Of a stretch of 64,000 nucleotides of DNA, positions 9,611 to 17,312 are shown in pieces. Source of the DNA: Halomonas sp. KAO (GTDB lineage: Bacteria; Pseudomonadota; Gammaproteobacteria; Pseudomonadales; Halomonadaceae). The DNA lies in contig NZ_JADNRL010000019.1 in the NCBI RefSeq assembly GCF_015595025.1, positions 272,225 to 336,224 of the forward strand. The letters are read 5' to 3'. Position numbers and translations under genes: made by a program. Numbering within the stretch: position 1 is the first letter of the stretch; every line of letters begins with the position of its first letter. The notes under the pieces were generated by a model. The model was not told the DNA's origin, did no database searches, and saw nothing but the letters and a program-made list of their open reading frames with translations.

Positions 9611-10874
9611 GATCAGCATTTTCCTTGTTATTTGAGGCCGGCTGAGACGCCTGGGGTGCATCAAGCTGCTGCATATAGCTGGCGAGAATGGTCGCTTCCC
9701 CATCGGCACACTTGAGGACGCGCCCCTCAAGATCGACGACCCCACAGGCCGGCACGATGAAGGGAGGGGTATAGTTCAGGGAGTAGGCACCGCGATTCTT
9801 GACCAGCACGAAGTCCCCCGGCTGCAGAGCCGCCGTGAAGTCTTTACAGATCACGTCATGCTCCATGCAGGTGTGTCCCACCAGCTTTAAAGACTGCGGC
9901 TGGCTCGCCTCGTCGCGGCTCGCGCTCACGGCCTCAAGTAGCGGTGCCACGCTGGAACGCGTCGGATTCACGGCGTTGATGCTGGTATCCAGCAGCGCCT
10001 GCCAGCCATCGCGACGCTGTCGCACCTCCATCACCCGGGCGGCCAGGCACATGGTATTGGCCACCAACGAGACACCCGGCTCGACTACCAATCGTGTTAC
10101 CGCCGAAGGCCGGTGGTGCACGAACGCCTCGCCGATGGCATCGGCATACTCCTCCAGAGAGGGCACCGGGAAGGAAAACTGAGAACGCAGACTGGCCGGC
10201 ATCTCACCGAGCAAGCCTCCCCCGATATTGATCGTCTCGATGGGGTGGGTCGGAAGCAGGCGACTGGCCACCTCGCACAGCCGCCGGATACGCCGCACCG
10301 GATCCTCCACCCCCAGCGCACGACATGTCGCATGACAGTGCAGCGCCACCACCTCGACCCCAGGCAGGGCCTCCAGATGTGTGAGGGCCTCGTCGAGTTC
10401 ACCGTTTTCCACATCGAAGCCGAAGCGGCTCATCAACTGCGATGATGGGAAGTTGAGGCGCAGCCCGACTCTCACCCGTGGCAACTCGCCGGCGAGCCGA
10501 GCAAGGGACTCGAGCTCGGCGAACGAGTCCAGATTGACCTGGCTACCCGCCTCGAGGGCGAACCGCAGATCCGCCTCACGCTTGATCGGCCCGTTGTAGA
10601 TGATTCGCTCGGCCAGCAGAAAGCGGCGCGCCACGTCATATTCAAAGCGAGAGACCACCTCCACTTGACCCTGCATATCCGCCACGCAGGCCACGAGGGC
10701 CGGCATATAGTTCGCTTTGAGCGCATAGGCCACATCGGTGCCGGGCCAGTGCTGCCGTAGGCGACCCCGTAGTCCGAGATAATTGCGCCGAAAGGCCGCT
10801 TCGTCGAAGAGGTAGAAGCTGTCGCCGACCTCTCGTGCGATCTTGTCCAGAAATGCATGCTCGCACATCGTCAT
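9582..10874 (-). CDS. PLP-dependent fold-type III decarboxylase (Orn/DAP/Arg decarboxylase family 2)
   Basis: A 430-residue alanine-racemase-fold enzyme. The PLP lysine is K53 in VAYALKANYMPAL; other family features are the glycine loop ETINIGGGLLGE, the phosphate-binding VEPGVSLVANT, the cross-subunit CMEHDVI (Cys-x3-Asp) and GAYSLNY. Relatives decarboxylate diaminopimelate, lysine, ornithine or carboxynorspermidine, and some act in secondary-metabolite or glycan loci. A GAGG site six bases upstream supports the ATG at 10874. It would supply an amine; overlap with the ATP-grasp ligase suggests that amine is then coupled to a carboxylate. Exact substrate cannot be read from the sequence. Confidence 0.87.
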   Translation of the reverse strand: MTMCEHAFLDKIAREVGDSFYLFDEAAFRRNYLGLRGRLRQHWPGTDVAYALKANYMPALVACVADMQGQVEVVSRFEYDVARRFLLAERIIYNGPIKREADLRFALEAGSQVNLDSFAELESLARLAGELPRVRVGLRLNFPSSQLMSRFGFDVENGELDEALTHLEALPGVEVVALHCHATCRALGVEDPVRRIRRLCEVASRLLPTHPIETINIGGGLLGEMPASLRSQFSFPVPSLEEYADAIGEAFVHHRPSAVTRLVVEPGVSLVANTMCLAARVMEVRQRRDGWQALLDTSINAVNPTRSSVAPLLEAVSASRDEASQPQSLKLVGHTCMEHDVICKDFTAALQPGDFVLVKNRGAYSLNYTPPFIVPACGVVDLEGRVLKCADGEATILASYMQQLDAPQASQPASNNKENADHEHTFHLCR

Positions 10875-10889
10875 ATCATCCTCGCTCCG

Positions 10890-11060
10890 TATCGGTAAAA
10901 GTGCTCGCCCGACGGGCGATACCACTCAGACTCACCGGAACCCGCGCGTTATTACCAAGCATCTGGCGCGTCAGCGGCGATAGCGAGCATCCATACTCCT
11001 TACCCAGCCTGCGTGCATGGTTCACCGCCGGCTTGATACGGAAGCCGACGACCCTTGAAC
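10890..11060 (-). pseudogene. Remnant of a second PhyH-family dioxygenase (C-terminal end)
   Basis: Between the GNAT gene and the decarboxylase, the minus strand encodes IKPAVNHARRLGKEYG, LSPLTRQMLG and ARVPVSL, which align with IKPQMDYARMLGEEYG, LSALTRQLLG and SRVPVNL near the C terminus of the intact PhyH gene at 6147-6920. Nucleotide similarity continues beyond the open frame: GATACCACTC is followed in both by a stretch leading to TCACCGGAACCC, but this copy is four bases shorter there, which breaks the frame before the C terminus. The rest of the gene is missing. This is a decayed paralogue, not a functional gene. Confidence 0.8.
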
Positions 11061-11072
11061 CAAGTTTCCTCT

Positions 11073-11663
11073 TCACCGCCCCACACCGCTTGCCGAATAT
11101 CTTCTTGGACATGCCTCCAGAGAGAAAGCACCTGTAAGATCCAGACACATTTCCAGGTCACGACCATATCGACCCGACTCACGAAAGCCTTGACGCAAGT
11201 AGAAACGAATCGCCGGCCAGTCCCTGTGTGAAATTTGCAGGGTTAAACAGTCGAAGCCCCTTGCCACCGCCAACGCTGCCGTCGCCTCCAACAGGGACCG
11301 AGCCATGCCACCGCGACGCCCCTCGGATGCCAACAAGAGGAGCGTGATGAAAGCGCTCGGCTGGCCAGGATCATAGGTATAGAAGGCGCAGAAGCCGGCC
11401 AAATGGCCATCGACGATAAGCACCGCGATATCGGCCTTCTCCAGAATCTTGGTGACATAGGCATCGAGATCGATACCGTGCACCAGCTCCCCCTGCTGAC
11501 GCGCCTGCTCTTCATGGGTCAAGCGCCGCAGTTCATCGGCATACAAGCTGTGTTCACTGGGGGCCAGGACTCTGGTGTTCCACGATGATGAACCGGCACG
11601 GACGCGAACACGCTTTTTGGTAACACCACGAGTACGACTCGCCGGAATCAACTGAAGGCTCAT
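11073..11663 (-). CDS. GNAT-family N-acetyltransferase
   Basis: A 196-residue protein with the GNAT acyl-CoA-binding region (SEGRRGGMARSLLEATAALA, a variant of the Q/RxxGxG/A loop) and the C-terminal DWPAIRFYLRQGFRESGRY segment (the usual A..FY...GF motif). It probably acylates a sugar or amino-acid amine made in the module. The ATG at 11663 has a GGGAG site seven bases upstream; an in-frame start at 11705 is possible. The last ~20 residues after LEMCLDL are poorly conserved-looking and run towards the PhyH remnant, so the C terminus may have been altered by the rearrangement. Confidence 0.78.
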   Translation of the reverse strand: MSLQLIPASRTRGVTKKRVRVRAGSSSWNTRVLAPSEHSLYADELRRLTHEEQARQQGELVHGIDLDAYVTKILEKADIAVLIVDGHLAGFCAFYTYDPGQPSAFITLLLLASEGRRGGMARSLLEATAALAVARGFDCLTLQISHRDWPAIRFYLRQGFRESGRYGRDLEMCLDLTGAFSLEACPRRYSASGVGR

Positions 11664-11820
11664 TGGCAGCTCCCGCCCAAGTAACATTTCGACCATCAAT
11701 GTCACTCATTGTTACACTTTACGTGAAACGCTGCCGTACGAATTATTTAGTCACTTGAAACAGACACACTCAGTCCAGCCAGGACGAGTAAGGGGGGGTC
11801 TGTTAGCGCCTGAAAGGGTG

Positions 11821-11931
11821 AGGCATCTGATCTCGAAGCGCCGAACGACGTCAGATCACTGACTGGATTCGGCGGAGGAGAATCCGAGCATGAGAAAAAT
11901 CATCACACTCAATGAGAGATGGATTCGGTAA
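11821..11931 (+). promoter_or_regulatory. Structured leader with a possible 13-residue leader peptide upstream of the aminotransferase
   Basis: The 366-base gap 11664-12029 separates the divergent GNAT and aminotransferase genes and must hold both promoters. Within it are two short inverted repeats on the plus strand: ATCTGA (11825-11830) with TCAGAT (11851-11856), and GGATTC (11865-11870) with GAATCC (11880-11885). The second loop contains GGAGGA, a strong Shine-Dalgarno, followed by an ATG at 11890 that opens a tiny frame, MRKIITLNERWIR, stopping at 11931. This could be a leader peptide or chance. Promoter elements were not convincingly identified. Confidence 0.3.
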
Positions 11932-12029
11932 ACTTATGTATCAATAGTAAGTTTTGTAAATTGGATCGCAAGCGTGTCACGCTCAGGATGCGGCACAGCC
12001 GATCGCGATCGCCGACAGGAGATGACAGC

Positions 12030-13250
12030 ATGCTGGACGGCCCCTTTCCCCCCTGGCCCTCCTATACCCAAGAGGAAGCCGACGCGGTGACACGCGTGCT
12101 GATGTCCAATCGTGTCAACTATTGGACCGGACAGGAGTGTCGACAATTCGAGAGGGAGTTTGCCGGCTACGTGGGGGTACAGCATGCCATCGCCGTCGCA
12201 AACGGCACCAACGCGCTGGACCTGGCCTTGAAGGCACTCGACATCGGCCCAGGCGACGAGGTGATCGTCACCTCCCGCACCTTCCTGGCCTCGGCCTCGA
12301 GCATCGTCAATGCCGGCGCCAGCCCCATCTTCGCCGACATCGATCGCGACTCCCAGAACATTACCGCCGCCACGGTCGCCCCCCTGATCACGCCGAGAAC
12401 GCGGGCCATCATCGCCGTGCATCTGGCGGGCTGGCCCTGTGAGATGGATGAGCTCAGGGCACTGGCAAACGACAACCACCTCGCCCTGATCGAAGACTGT
12501 GCCCAGGCCCATGGCGCCCGTTATCACGGCAATCGCGTGGGCAGCCTGGGAGATATCGCCGCATGGTCCTTCTGCCAGGACAAGATCATGACCACCGGCG
12601 GTGAAGGTGGCATGGTCACCACCCAGAACAGCGAACTATGGCAGCGCATGTGGGCCTACAAGGATCATGGCAAGAGCTGGTCAGCCGTCTACGAACGCCA
12701 GCATCCAGCCGGGTTTCGCTGGCTGCATGAAAGCATCGGCACCAACTGGCGTCTCACCGAGATGCAGGCCGCCATCGGTCGCATTCAACTTGGCCGAATG
12801 CCGGAATGGAAGGCCACACGCCAGGCCCATGCCCGGCGCATATGGAACACCGCCCAGGAGCTTCCCGGCCTCAGGGTGCCGCACATTCCTGCATATATCG
12901 ACCACGCCGCCTACAAGTGCTATCTCTTCGTCGAGCCTGAGCACCTCAAGGCAGGATGGGACCGAGACCGCATCCTGCATGCCATCGTCAGTCAGGGGGT
13001 GCCCTGCTTCAGCGGCTCCTGCTCGGAGGTCTATCGCGAGAAGGCCTTCGGGCCCAGGGGCGATCACCCCGGCTGGCACCCCGCAACGCGGCGGCCGGTA
13101 GCCCGGGAACTAGGCGATACAAGCCTGATGTTTCTGTGTCACCCGACTCTCGGGGCGGCTGAACTCGACAGAACCTGTGATGTGCTGGAAAGCGTGATGC
13201 GGGAGGCTTGCCAACGTCGAGACCTTCCCAACGGCACCCCCAGCCTCTAA
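12030..13250 (+). CDS. DegT/DnrJ/EryC1/StrS aminotransferase (nucleotide-sugar type)
   Basis: A 406-residue fold-type I PLP aminotransferase. The PLP lysine is K185 in SFCQDKIMTTGGEGG; other family features are VANGTNALDLALKALDIGPGDEVI, ALIEDCAQAHGARY and the C-terminal substrate-binding part. These enzymes aminate 3- or 4-keto nucleotide sugars using glutamate. The ATG at 12030 has AGGAGA seven bases upstream and begins MLDGPFPPWPSYTQEE, fitting the family; the frame is open upstream to 11919 but without a ribosome site. It stands alone on the plus strand, divergent from the tailoring module, and would provide an amino sugar for the formyl- or acetyltransferase. Confidence 0.92.
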   Translation: MLDGPFPPWPSYTQEEADAVTRVLMSNRVNYWTGQECRQFEREFAGYVGVQHAIAVANGTNALDLALKALDIGPGDEVIVTSRTFLASASSIVNAGASPIFADIDRDSQNITAATVAPLITPRTRAIIAVHLAGWPCEMDELRALANDNHLALIEDCAQAHGARYHGNRVGSLGDIAAWSFCQDKIMTTGGEGGMVTTQNSELWQRMWAYKDHGKSWSAVYERQHPAGFRWLHESIGTNWRLTEMQAAIGRIQLGRMPEWKATRQAHARRIWNTAQELPGLRVPHIPAYIDHAAYKCYLFVEPEHLKAGWDRDRILHAIVSQGVPCFSGSCSEVYREKAFGPRGDHPGWHPATRRPVARELGDTSLMFLCHPTLGAAELDRTCDVLESVMREACQRRDLPNGTPSL

Positions 13251-13319
13251 ACGCTGGACCAGATTAACAAACGCAGGTCCCAGATCAACAAACCTGCCCT
13301 GACACAAGGGAGCCCTGCC

Positions 13320-13691
13320 ATGCTACGTACCCGCTGGTTGAACGCCTTGCCGGCGCTCGCCCTGCTCCTACCCCCGGCACTTGCGGCCCACGCCGACTCC
13401 TCTTCACTCTCGAACCCGGAGCCTAGCCCAGAGATGATCCAGATCCATATCGGCGGCAGCGAAGGCACCCGCTACCATGGCAACCTGACCGTGTCATCGC
13501 AGGACGATACGCAGACCCACCGGCTGGAGGGCACCGCCCCCACTCAGCTGACCTACCCTGGTGAACAGGCCAGGCTGGAGCTGACCCAGCAGAGCCCGGG
13601 TAGTTTGACCATCGAGGTTATCAAGCGAGGTAATCGCAGCGTCTCACGCGTATCGGGTGTGGGGAGTCGCATTCAGGTATCGGTCAACTAA
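13320..13691 (+). CDS. Small exported beta-rich protein, possibly a CsgC/CsgH-like curli chaperone
   Basis: A 123-residue protein with a cleavable signal (MLRTRWLNALPALALLLPPALAAHA) and a mature part of alternating polar and beta-prone segments ending SGVGSRIQVSVN. I do not recognise it firmly. It lies just beyond csgA, converges on it across a shared terminator, and its size, export and predicted beta-sandwich character resemble CsgC/CsgH, the periplasmic proteins that stop curlin from aggregating too early. No CsgC-type CxC motif is visible. The functional label is inference from neighbourhood and general character only. Confidence 0.55.
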   Translation: MLRTRWLNALPALALLLPPALAAHADSSSLSNPEPSPEMIQIHIGGSEGTRYHGNLTVSSQDDTQTHRLEGTAPTQLTYPGEQARLELTQQSPGSLTIEVIKRGNRSVSRVSGVGSRIQVSVN

Positions 13692-13746
13692 CGAGGCGAA
13701 GCAATAGCAACACGAGCCGAAGCAATAGCAACATCCATTAATATGA

Positions 13747-13770
13747 AACCGGCCTCCTGGGAGGCCGGTT
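13747..13770. terminator. Bidirectional terminator between the small exported gene and csgA
   Basis: Hairpin AACCGGCCTCC-TG-GGAGGCCGGTT lies between two converging genes and can serve both. Short A-rich and T-rich flanks are present (ATATGAAA before it on the plus strand). No other structure competes in this interval. Confidence 0.8.
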
Positions 13771-13821
13771 GCTTTGGAGCAGATTCCTTTTGAGCCAGTG
13801 CTGCTCTTGAGGCAGGAGCTC

Positions 13822-14970
13822 TTACTGAACCACGAGAGCGTTGTTGCCCCAACCACTCTGAGTGGTGACAGCCCAGTTGCCTCCCCCAGTCTGGGTATGG
13901 GTCGCCGTGTTGAAGGCGCCATTGGCCTGCGAGATGTAGGAGAAGTTACCCACGCCTGCCTGGCTCACATTCGCATCGCCGAAGGCTCCGGTCTGGCTGA
14001 CCAGCGAGACGTTACCCAGGCCTGACTGGCTAACATCGGCGTCGTTGAGCAGCCCATCCTGATGCACATAGGAGTAGTTCCATTCCCCATCCTGGGAGAC
14101 GCTGGCCATATCACCGACACCACTCTGGTCGATATCGGAAGTATTCGCCCAGCCAGTCTGGCTGACATCGGCCCCATTGCCGGCACCACCCTGATCAATA
14201 TAGGAGGTGTTCGACATGCCGGCCTGGCTGACCTCGGCACCGTTAAGCACGCCACTCTGGTTAATCATGGAGTCGTTCCACGCGCCAGTCTGACTGACAT
14301 CGGCGCTGTTAAGAAGACCGCCCTGATTCAGCTCGGCGTAGTTCTTCTTACCAGACTGCTCGACACTGGAATCACCCACCAGCCCCGTTTGATTCACGTT
14401 GGCCGTGTTGTCACCACCCCAGATTCCCCAGGCACCATTGCTCTGGCTAACGGTGGAGTCGTTGAACGACCCAGTCTGATTGACGTTGGCGGTGTTATCA
14501 CTGCCGCTCTGATTGACCTCGGATTCGTTGTAGTAGTTGGTCTGATAAACATTGGCTTCCTGACGGTAGCCACGCTGATCGACACTGGATTTATGACCAA
14601 CACCATGCTGCTCAACGGTCGCATCATTGTTGCGGTCGCGCTGCTCGATACTAGAGTTATTGTAGGAACCCTTCTGGGTCACCTCGGCATCGTTGCCCCG
14701 ACCTGTCTGATAGCTGAAGGAGTCATTGCTCCAACCTTCCTGATGGATGCTTGCTTCCTGATAGGAGCCAGTCTGGAGCACCTCGGCATCATTGTAATCG
14801 CCAAGCTGAGTGATATTGGAGGTCTGATTACCGTTGCCACGATCCTGAGCGACCAGCGCATCATTGCCCCAGCCCGTTTGATAGGTGTTGGCAACGTTAC
14901 CACCGCTGGCCATCGCATGGCTGCTGATCATGGCGATAGAGGCGGCAAGTAAAGTCATCTTCATTTTCAT
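13822..14970 (-). CDS. csgA: Major curlin-repeat protein (CsgA-like amyloid subunit)
   Basis: Secreted amyloid subunit of 382 residues, about 2.5 times the length of enterobacterial CsgA. A signal peptide (MKMKMTLLAASIAMISSHAMA) precedes a short Gly/Asn-rich spacer and then 31 consecutive units of mostly 11 residues, each beginning Q-x-G and containing Asn at position 6, e.g. QTGAWNDSMIN and QSGVLNGAEVS. Two units make the classical 22-residue curlin repeat. Unit 2 has 13 residues, unit 14 has 18 (QSNGAWGIWGGDNTANVN), and unit 29 has 12. The protein ends SGWGNNALVVQ. Downstream of csgB, same strand; expected export through CsgG. Confidence 0.93.
   Translation of the reverse strand: MKMKMTLLAASIAMISSHAMASGGNVANTYQTGWGNDALVAQDRGNGNQTSNITQLGDYNDAEVLQTGSYQEASIHQEGWSNDSFSYQTGRGNDAEVTQKGSYNNSSIEQRDRNNDATVEQHGVGHKSSVDQRGYRQEANVYQTNYYNESEVNQSGSDNTANVNQTGSFNDSTVSQSNGAWGIWGGDNTANVNQTGLVGDSSVEQSGKKNYAELNQGGLLNSADVSQTGAWNDSMINQSGVLNGAEVSQAGMSNTSYIDQGGAGNGADVSQTGWANTSDIDQSGVGDMASVSQDGEWNYSYVHQDGLLNDADVSQSGLGNVSLVSQTGAFGDANVSQAGVGNFSYISQANGAFNTATHTQTGGGNWAVTTQSGWGNNALVVQ
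13825..14880 (-). repeat. Tandem 33-nt (11-codon) curlin repeat array in csgA
   Basis: Residues 31-382 of the curlin are a continuous array of about 31 units with glutamine in register every 11 residues; exceptions are units of 13, 18 and 12 residues. Alternate units tend to carry A.V and S.I before the next Q, giving a higher-order 22-residue (66-nt) period. The coding sequence diverges between units, so the array is old or under selection for protein rather than DNA identity. Confidence 0.92.
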
Positions 14971-15088
14971 GATTGATCCCCTTCGTATTGTGCCCTGGTT
15001 TAGCTATTGTTGGCATTCACCAGGAGGTCGTTACATGAAGTCGCTGACCCCAGTCGACTCCACAGCACCAGATGTCCATATTGATCTA

Positions 15089-15583
15089 TCAATGCTGGAT
15101 CACCTGGATGGCTGCCTGACCACGCGAGTGCTGTATTACCTCAACAGGCGCTCGACGCGTGGATCCCACTTGCATGATGCTCGCACTGCCGTGAACACCA
15201 CTCTGAACAATGGACGCTTGCTTGCCGACACCGCGTTGCTCGATGGTAGCCCCATGGCCATATCCCGATTGTGCGATGCTCGCCTCGAGATATCCGCCAG
15301 CCTGCAGCACCGCCGCGTCATGCTGCTGCCCCACCTGATCGATTTCGGCAAGGTTGTAGTAACCTCGCTGTACGATCAGTGCCTCCTGCCCTTGACCGGA
15401 CTGGAAGATATTGGCCTCATGACTGATACCGTCCTGGTCGGTTCTGGCCAGGTTATTGACCACAAAACTCGGCGACACCTGCCCGAACTCCGACTCGAGG
15501 TGCAGATCACCGGCATCAGCGGTCGGCGTCATCGATACCCCGGTAGCGAAAGCGATACAGCCAAGAGCCATTAACGTTTTCAT
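15089..15583 (-). CDS. csgB: Minor curlin / nucleator (CsgB-like)
   Basis: A 164-residue secreted protein with signal MKTLMALGCIAFATGVSMTPTADA and about eight curlin-type units (QRGYYNLAEID, QAGGYLEASIA, QSGYGHGATIE, QRGVGKQASIV, QSGVHGSASIM). The C-terminal part is richer in Arg and His (STRRAPVEVIQHSRGQ), as in CsgB, whose charged last repeat anchors it to the cell surface where it nucleates CsgA. The ATG at 15583 gives a proper signal peptide; the frame is open to 15649. It lies 118 bases upstream of csgA on the same strand. Confidence 0.88.
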   Translation of the reverse strand: MKTLMALGCIAFATGVSMTPTADAGDLHLESEFGQVSPSFVVNNLARTDQDGISHEANIFQSGQGQEALIVQRGYYNLAEIDQVGQQHDAAVLQAGGYLEASIAQSGYGHGATIEQRGVGKQASIVQSGVHGSASIMQVGSTRRAPVEVIQHSRGQAAIQVIQH

Positions 15584-15797
15584 AGGAAGTTCGCCTCGCC
15601 TCGTAATCATTGTTGTGTCATTTCTGATGTTTCTTGAGCGTTGTTTCATACCGCCCTTGATGCTTACAAGTATTTACATAAAGAAACGCATCAGCAATCA
15701 TCGTATTTCATTATTTTTGAAGGCGAGATAACTCATCATTTTGGCCTTGCTAGATCATCTTTTCTCATACTGAGAAAATGGCTCGCATCATCAAACG
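15584..15797 (-). promoter_or_regulatory. csgBA promoter region
   Basis: An AT-rich interval, unlike the GC-rich genes around it, between a strong terminator (15798-15835) and csgB. Because the terminator separates csgB from csgG, csgBA should have their own promoter here, as in E. coli where CsgD activates csgBA. I could not assign -35/-10 elements or a CsgD site with confidence. The remaining 143 bases up to csgG's stop hold no gene. Confidence 0.5.
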
Positions 15798-15835
15798 AAA
15801 CGGGCGCCGCTTCTCGCAGGAAGCGGCGCCCGTTT
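15798..15835 (-). terminator. Terminator after csgG
   Basis: A 16-bp perfect stem with a six-base loop: AAACGGGCGCCGCTTC (15798-15813), loop TCGCAG, then GAAGCGGCGCCCGTTT (15820-15835). It lies 144 bases beyond the csgG stop and ends the csgDEFG transcript before csgBA. Confidence 0.85.
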
Positions 15836-15978
15836 AACAGAGGTTTTTCTTCAGAAAAGAAGCCTAATACTACTACTACCTAGACTTGGTGTTACCTGAC
15901 AGGGCCTGAAAAAGCATTGGCAGCCAGCGACAGACTCCTTGACAACTACCGCTCCTCGACAATTTCCGCTCGGAAAGA

Positions 15979-16815
15979 TCAGAGCATTGGCACGGTTTCG
16001 TCACGGTAAGCCGCCAACACCTCATGGTCGGCATCTTCAGGATTCGCCAGGCTCCACAGCCCGCGATCGACCCCCTGGGTAATCAGATGGATCACCGCCG
16101 ACTCGACCGCCGACATCACCGCCATCTGGACCGGTTCGTTATGCGTAAAGCCCGCCTCGGCCTCGAGCAGACGCTGGAAGCTGACGAAGCGATAGACCCC
16201 GGCCCGCAGCTCGTGGGAGTAGATCGTCTTGCTGGTGGTGACATTCCCCAGCACCTCCCCCGTGGCGATATCCACCGCACGCAGGTTGATCGTGACCTGG
16301 TCGACCTGATACTCCCCCGAGGCGCCGATGCCGAAATACTCGGCACCGATACCGCCGGTCTTCATGTTGGAGTCGTAGGCGATGATCCCCCCCTCGAGCA
16401 GTACCCGCGCGGCATTCAGCGACGAGAGCTCATTCTCCCGGCCCATGCGTTCGAGGTTGGCACGTATGATGCGCCGCTCGGTCAGCAGGTTCTGCAGCCC
16501 CACACGCTCGAGAGGAATGAACCAGCCGGACTCGGCCAGCGCCGAGCTGAGCATGGCGGCGCCGCCCTGGGTCACGGCGGTGGAGAAGGTACTCGCCGGC
16601 TGGGGACGATACTGCCCCGTCTGGTCGCGGAAGTCGTATACCGCCGCCAGAATCCGCGAGCTGGGTGCCGGCAGGCTCTTGAGATCATCGTAGGTCGCTG
16701 TCCGCGGCGTCAGGGTGGCGGGTGCCCCCTCCAGGTGGTCGTAGGATGTCACCTGGCTGGCGCACCCACTCAGGGTCAACATGCCCGCGGTAACCAGTGT
16801 CGTGATGAGTTTCAT
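15979..16815 (-). CDS. csgG: Curli secretion pore lipoprotein CsgG
   Basis: Outer-membrane lipoprotein that forms the nonameric curlin export channel. The 278-residue product has a lipobox (MLTLSGCAS), then LPAPSSRILAAVYDFRDQTGQYRP, TRRIIRANLERMG-like helices, and the transmembrane hairpin region GGIIAYDSNMKTGGIGAEYFGIGASGEYQVDQVTINLRAVD, all characteristic of CsgG. The start at 16815 gives a normal lipoprotein signal. It is the last gene of csgDEFG, 34 bases after csgF. Confidence 0.96.
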   Translation of the reverse strand: MKLITTLVTAGMLTLSGCASQVTSYDHLEGAPATLTPRTATYDDLKSLPAPSSRILAAVYDFRDQTGQYRPQPASTFSTAVTQGGAAMLSSALAESGWFIPLERVGLQNLLTERRIIRANLERMGRENELSSLNAARVLLEGGIIAYDSNMKTGGIGAEYFGIGASGEYQVDQVTINLRAVDIATGEVLGNVTTSKTIYSHELRAGVYRFVSFQRLLEAEAGFTHNEPVQMAVMSAVESAVIHLITQGVDRGLWSLANPEDADHEVLAAYRDETVPML

Positions 16816-16849
16816 TATTCTGCTCCCTTGTCCCTGTCCGTGTATCCGC

Positions 16850-17293
16850 TCAGAACTGGCCCGACGGCTGGCCAAAGTTGACCGTCGTCTCTTCGCCGGT
16901 GCGCCGGTCGACGATATTCATCACGAAACCCCCATTCCCCAGGCTGCGAATCCGCACTCGCAGCGTCGAGCTCTCGATCACACTGGTGCGCCCCGCCTCC
17001 CCTTCCTTGGCATCATTGATGGCATCGTTGACCACCCCGGCCCTAAGGTCCTGCAGGAACAGATCGGTCTCCGACAGGTTGCCGAAATCCGGCGCATCGG
17101 GATCCTTGTTGTCATCCTGGGACTGCGCCTTGTTGAAGAGATAGCTGCCGTTGAGAGGGCTGCCCCCGAATGACGGGTTGATGGGCTCATACACCAGCTG
17201 GCCCGCCCAGGCGAAACCACTCCCCAGCAACAGGCTCGTCGTCACTACCCCTGCCGCCACTCTTGCCGTCATCCGCTGCTTTGTGCGTTTCAT
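16850..17293 (-). CDS. csgF: Curli assembly protein CsgF
   Basis: A 147-residue secreted protein that caps the CsgG pore and places CsgB at the surface. After the signal peptide the mature protein begins GQLVYEPINPSFGGSPLNGSYL, the conserved N-terminal CsgF segment that inserts into CsgG; the C-terminal half forms a beta domain. The ATG at 17293 has GGAG seven bases upstream; the frame is open to 17344. Lies between csgE and csgG. Confidence 0.96.
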   Translation of the reverse strand: MKRTKQRMTARVAAGVVTTSLLLGSGFAWAGQLVYEPINPSFGGSPLNGSYLFNKAQSQDDNKDPDAPDFGNLSETDLFLQDLRAGVVNDAINDAKEGEAGRTSVIESSTLRVRIRSLGNGGFVMNIVDRRTGEETTVNFGQPSGQF

Positions 17294-17312
17294 TGTCGTT
17301 CTCCTCGATGCA

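Noticed and set aside
11919-12029. Upstream extension of the DegT aminotransferase frame
   Set aside because: The residues before MLDGPF are basic and unlike the family, and AGGAGA supports 12030.
15300-15800. Direct repeats considered as a CRISPR array in the curli region
   Set aside because: The repeats are in-frame curlin codons with variable sequence, not constant repeats with unique spacers.
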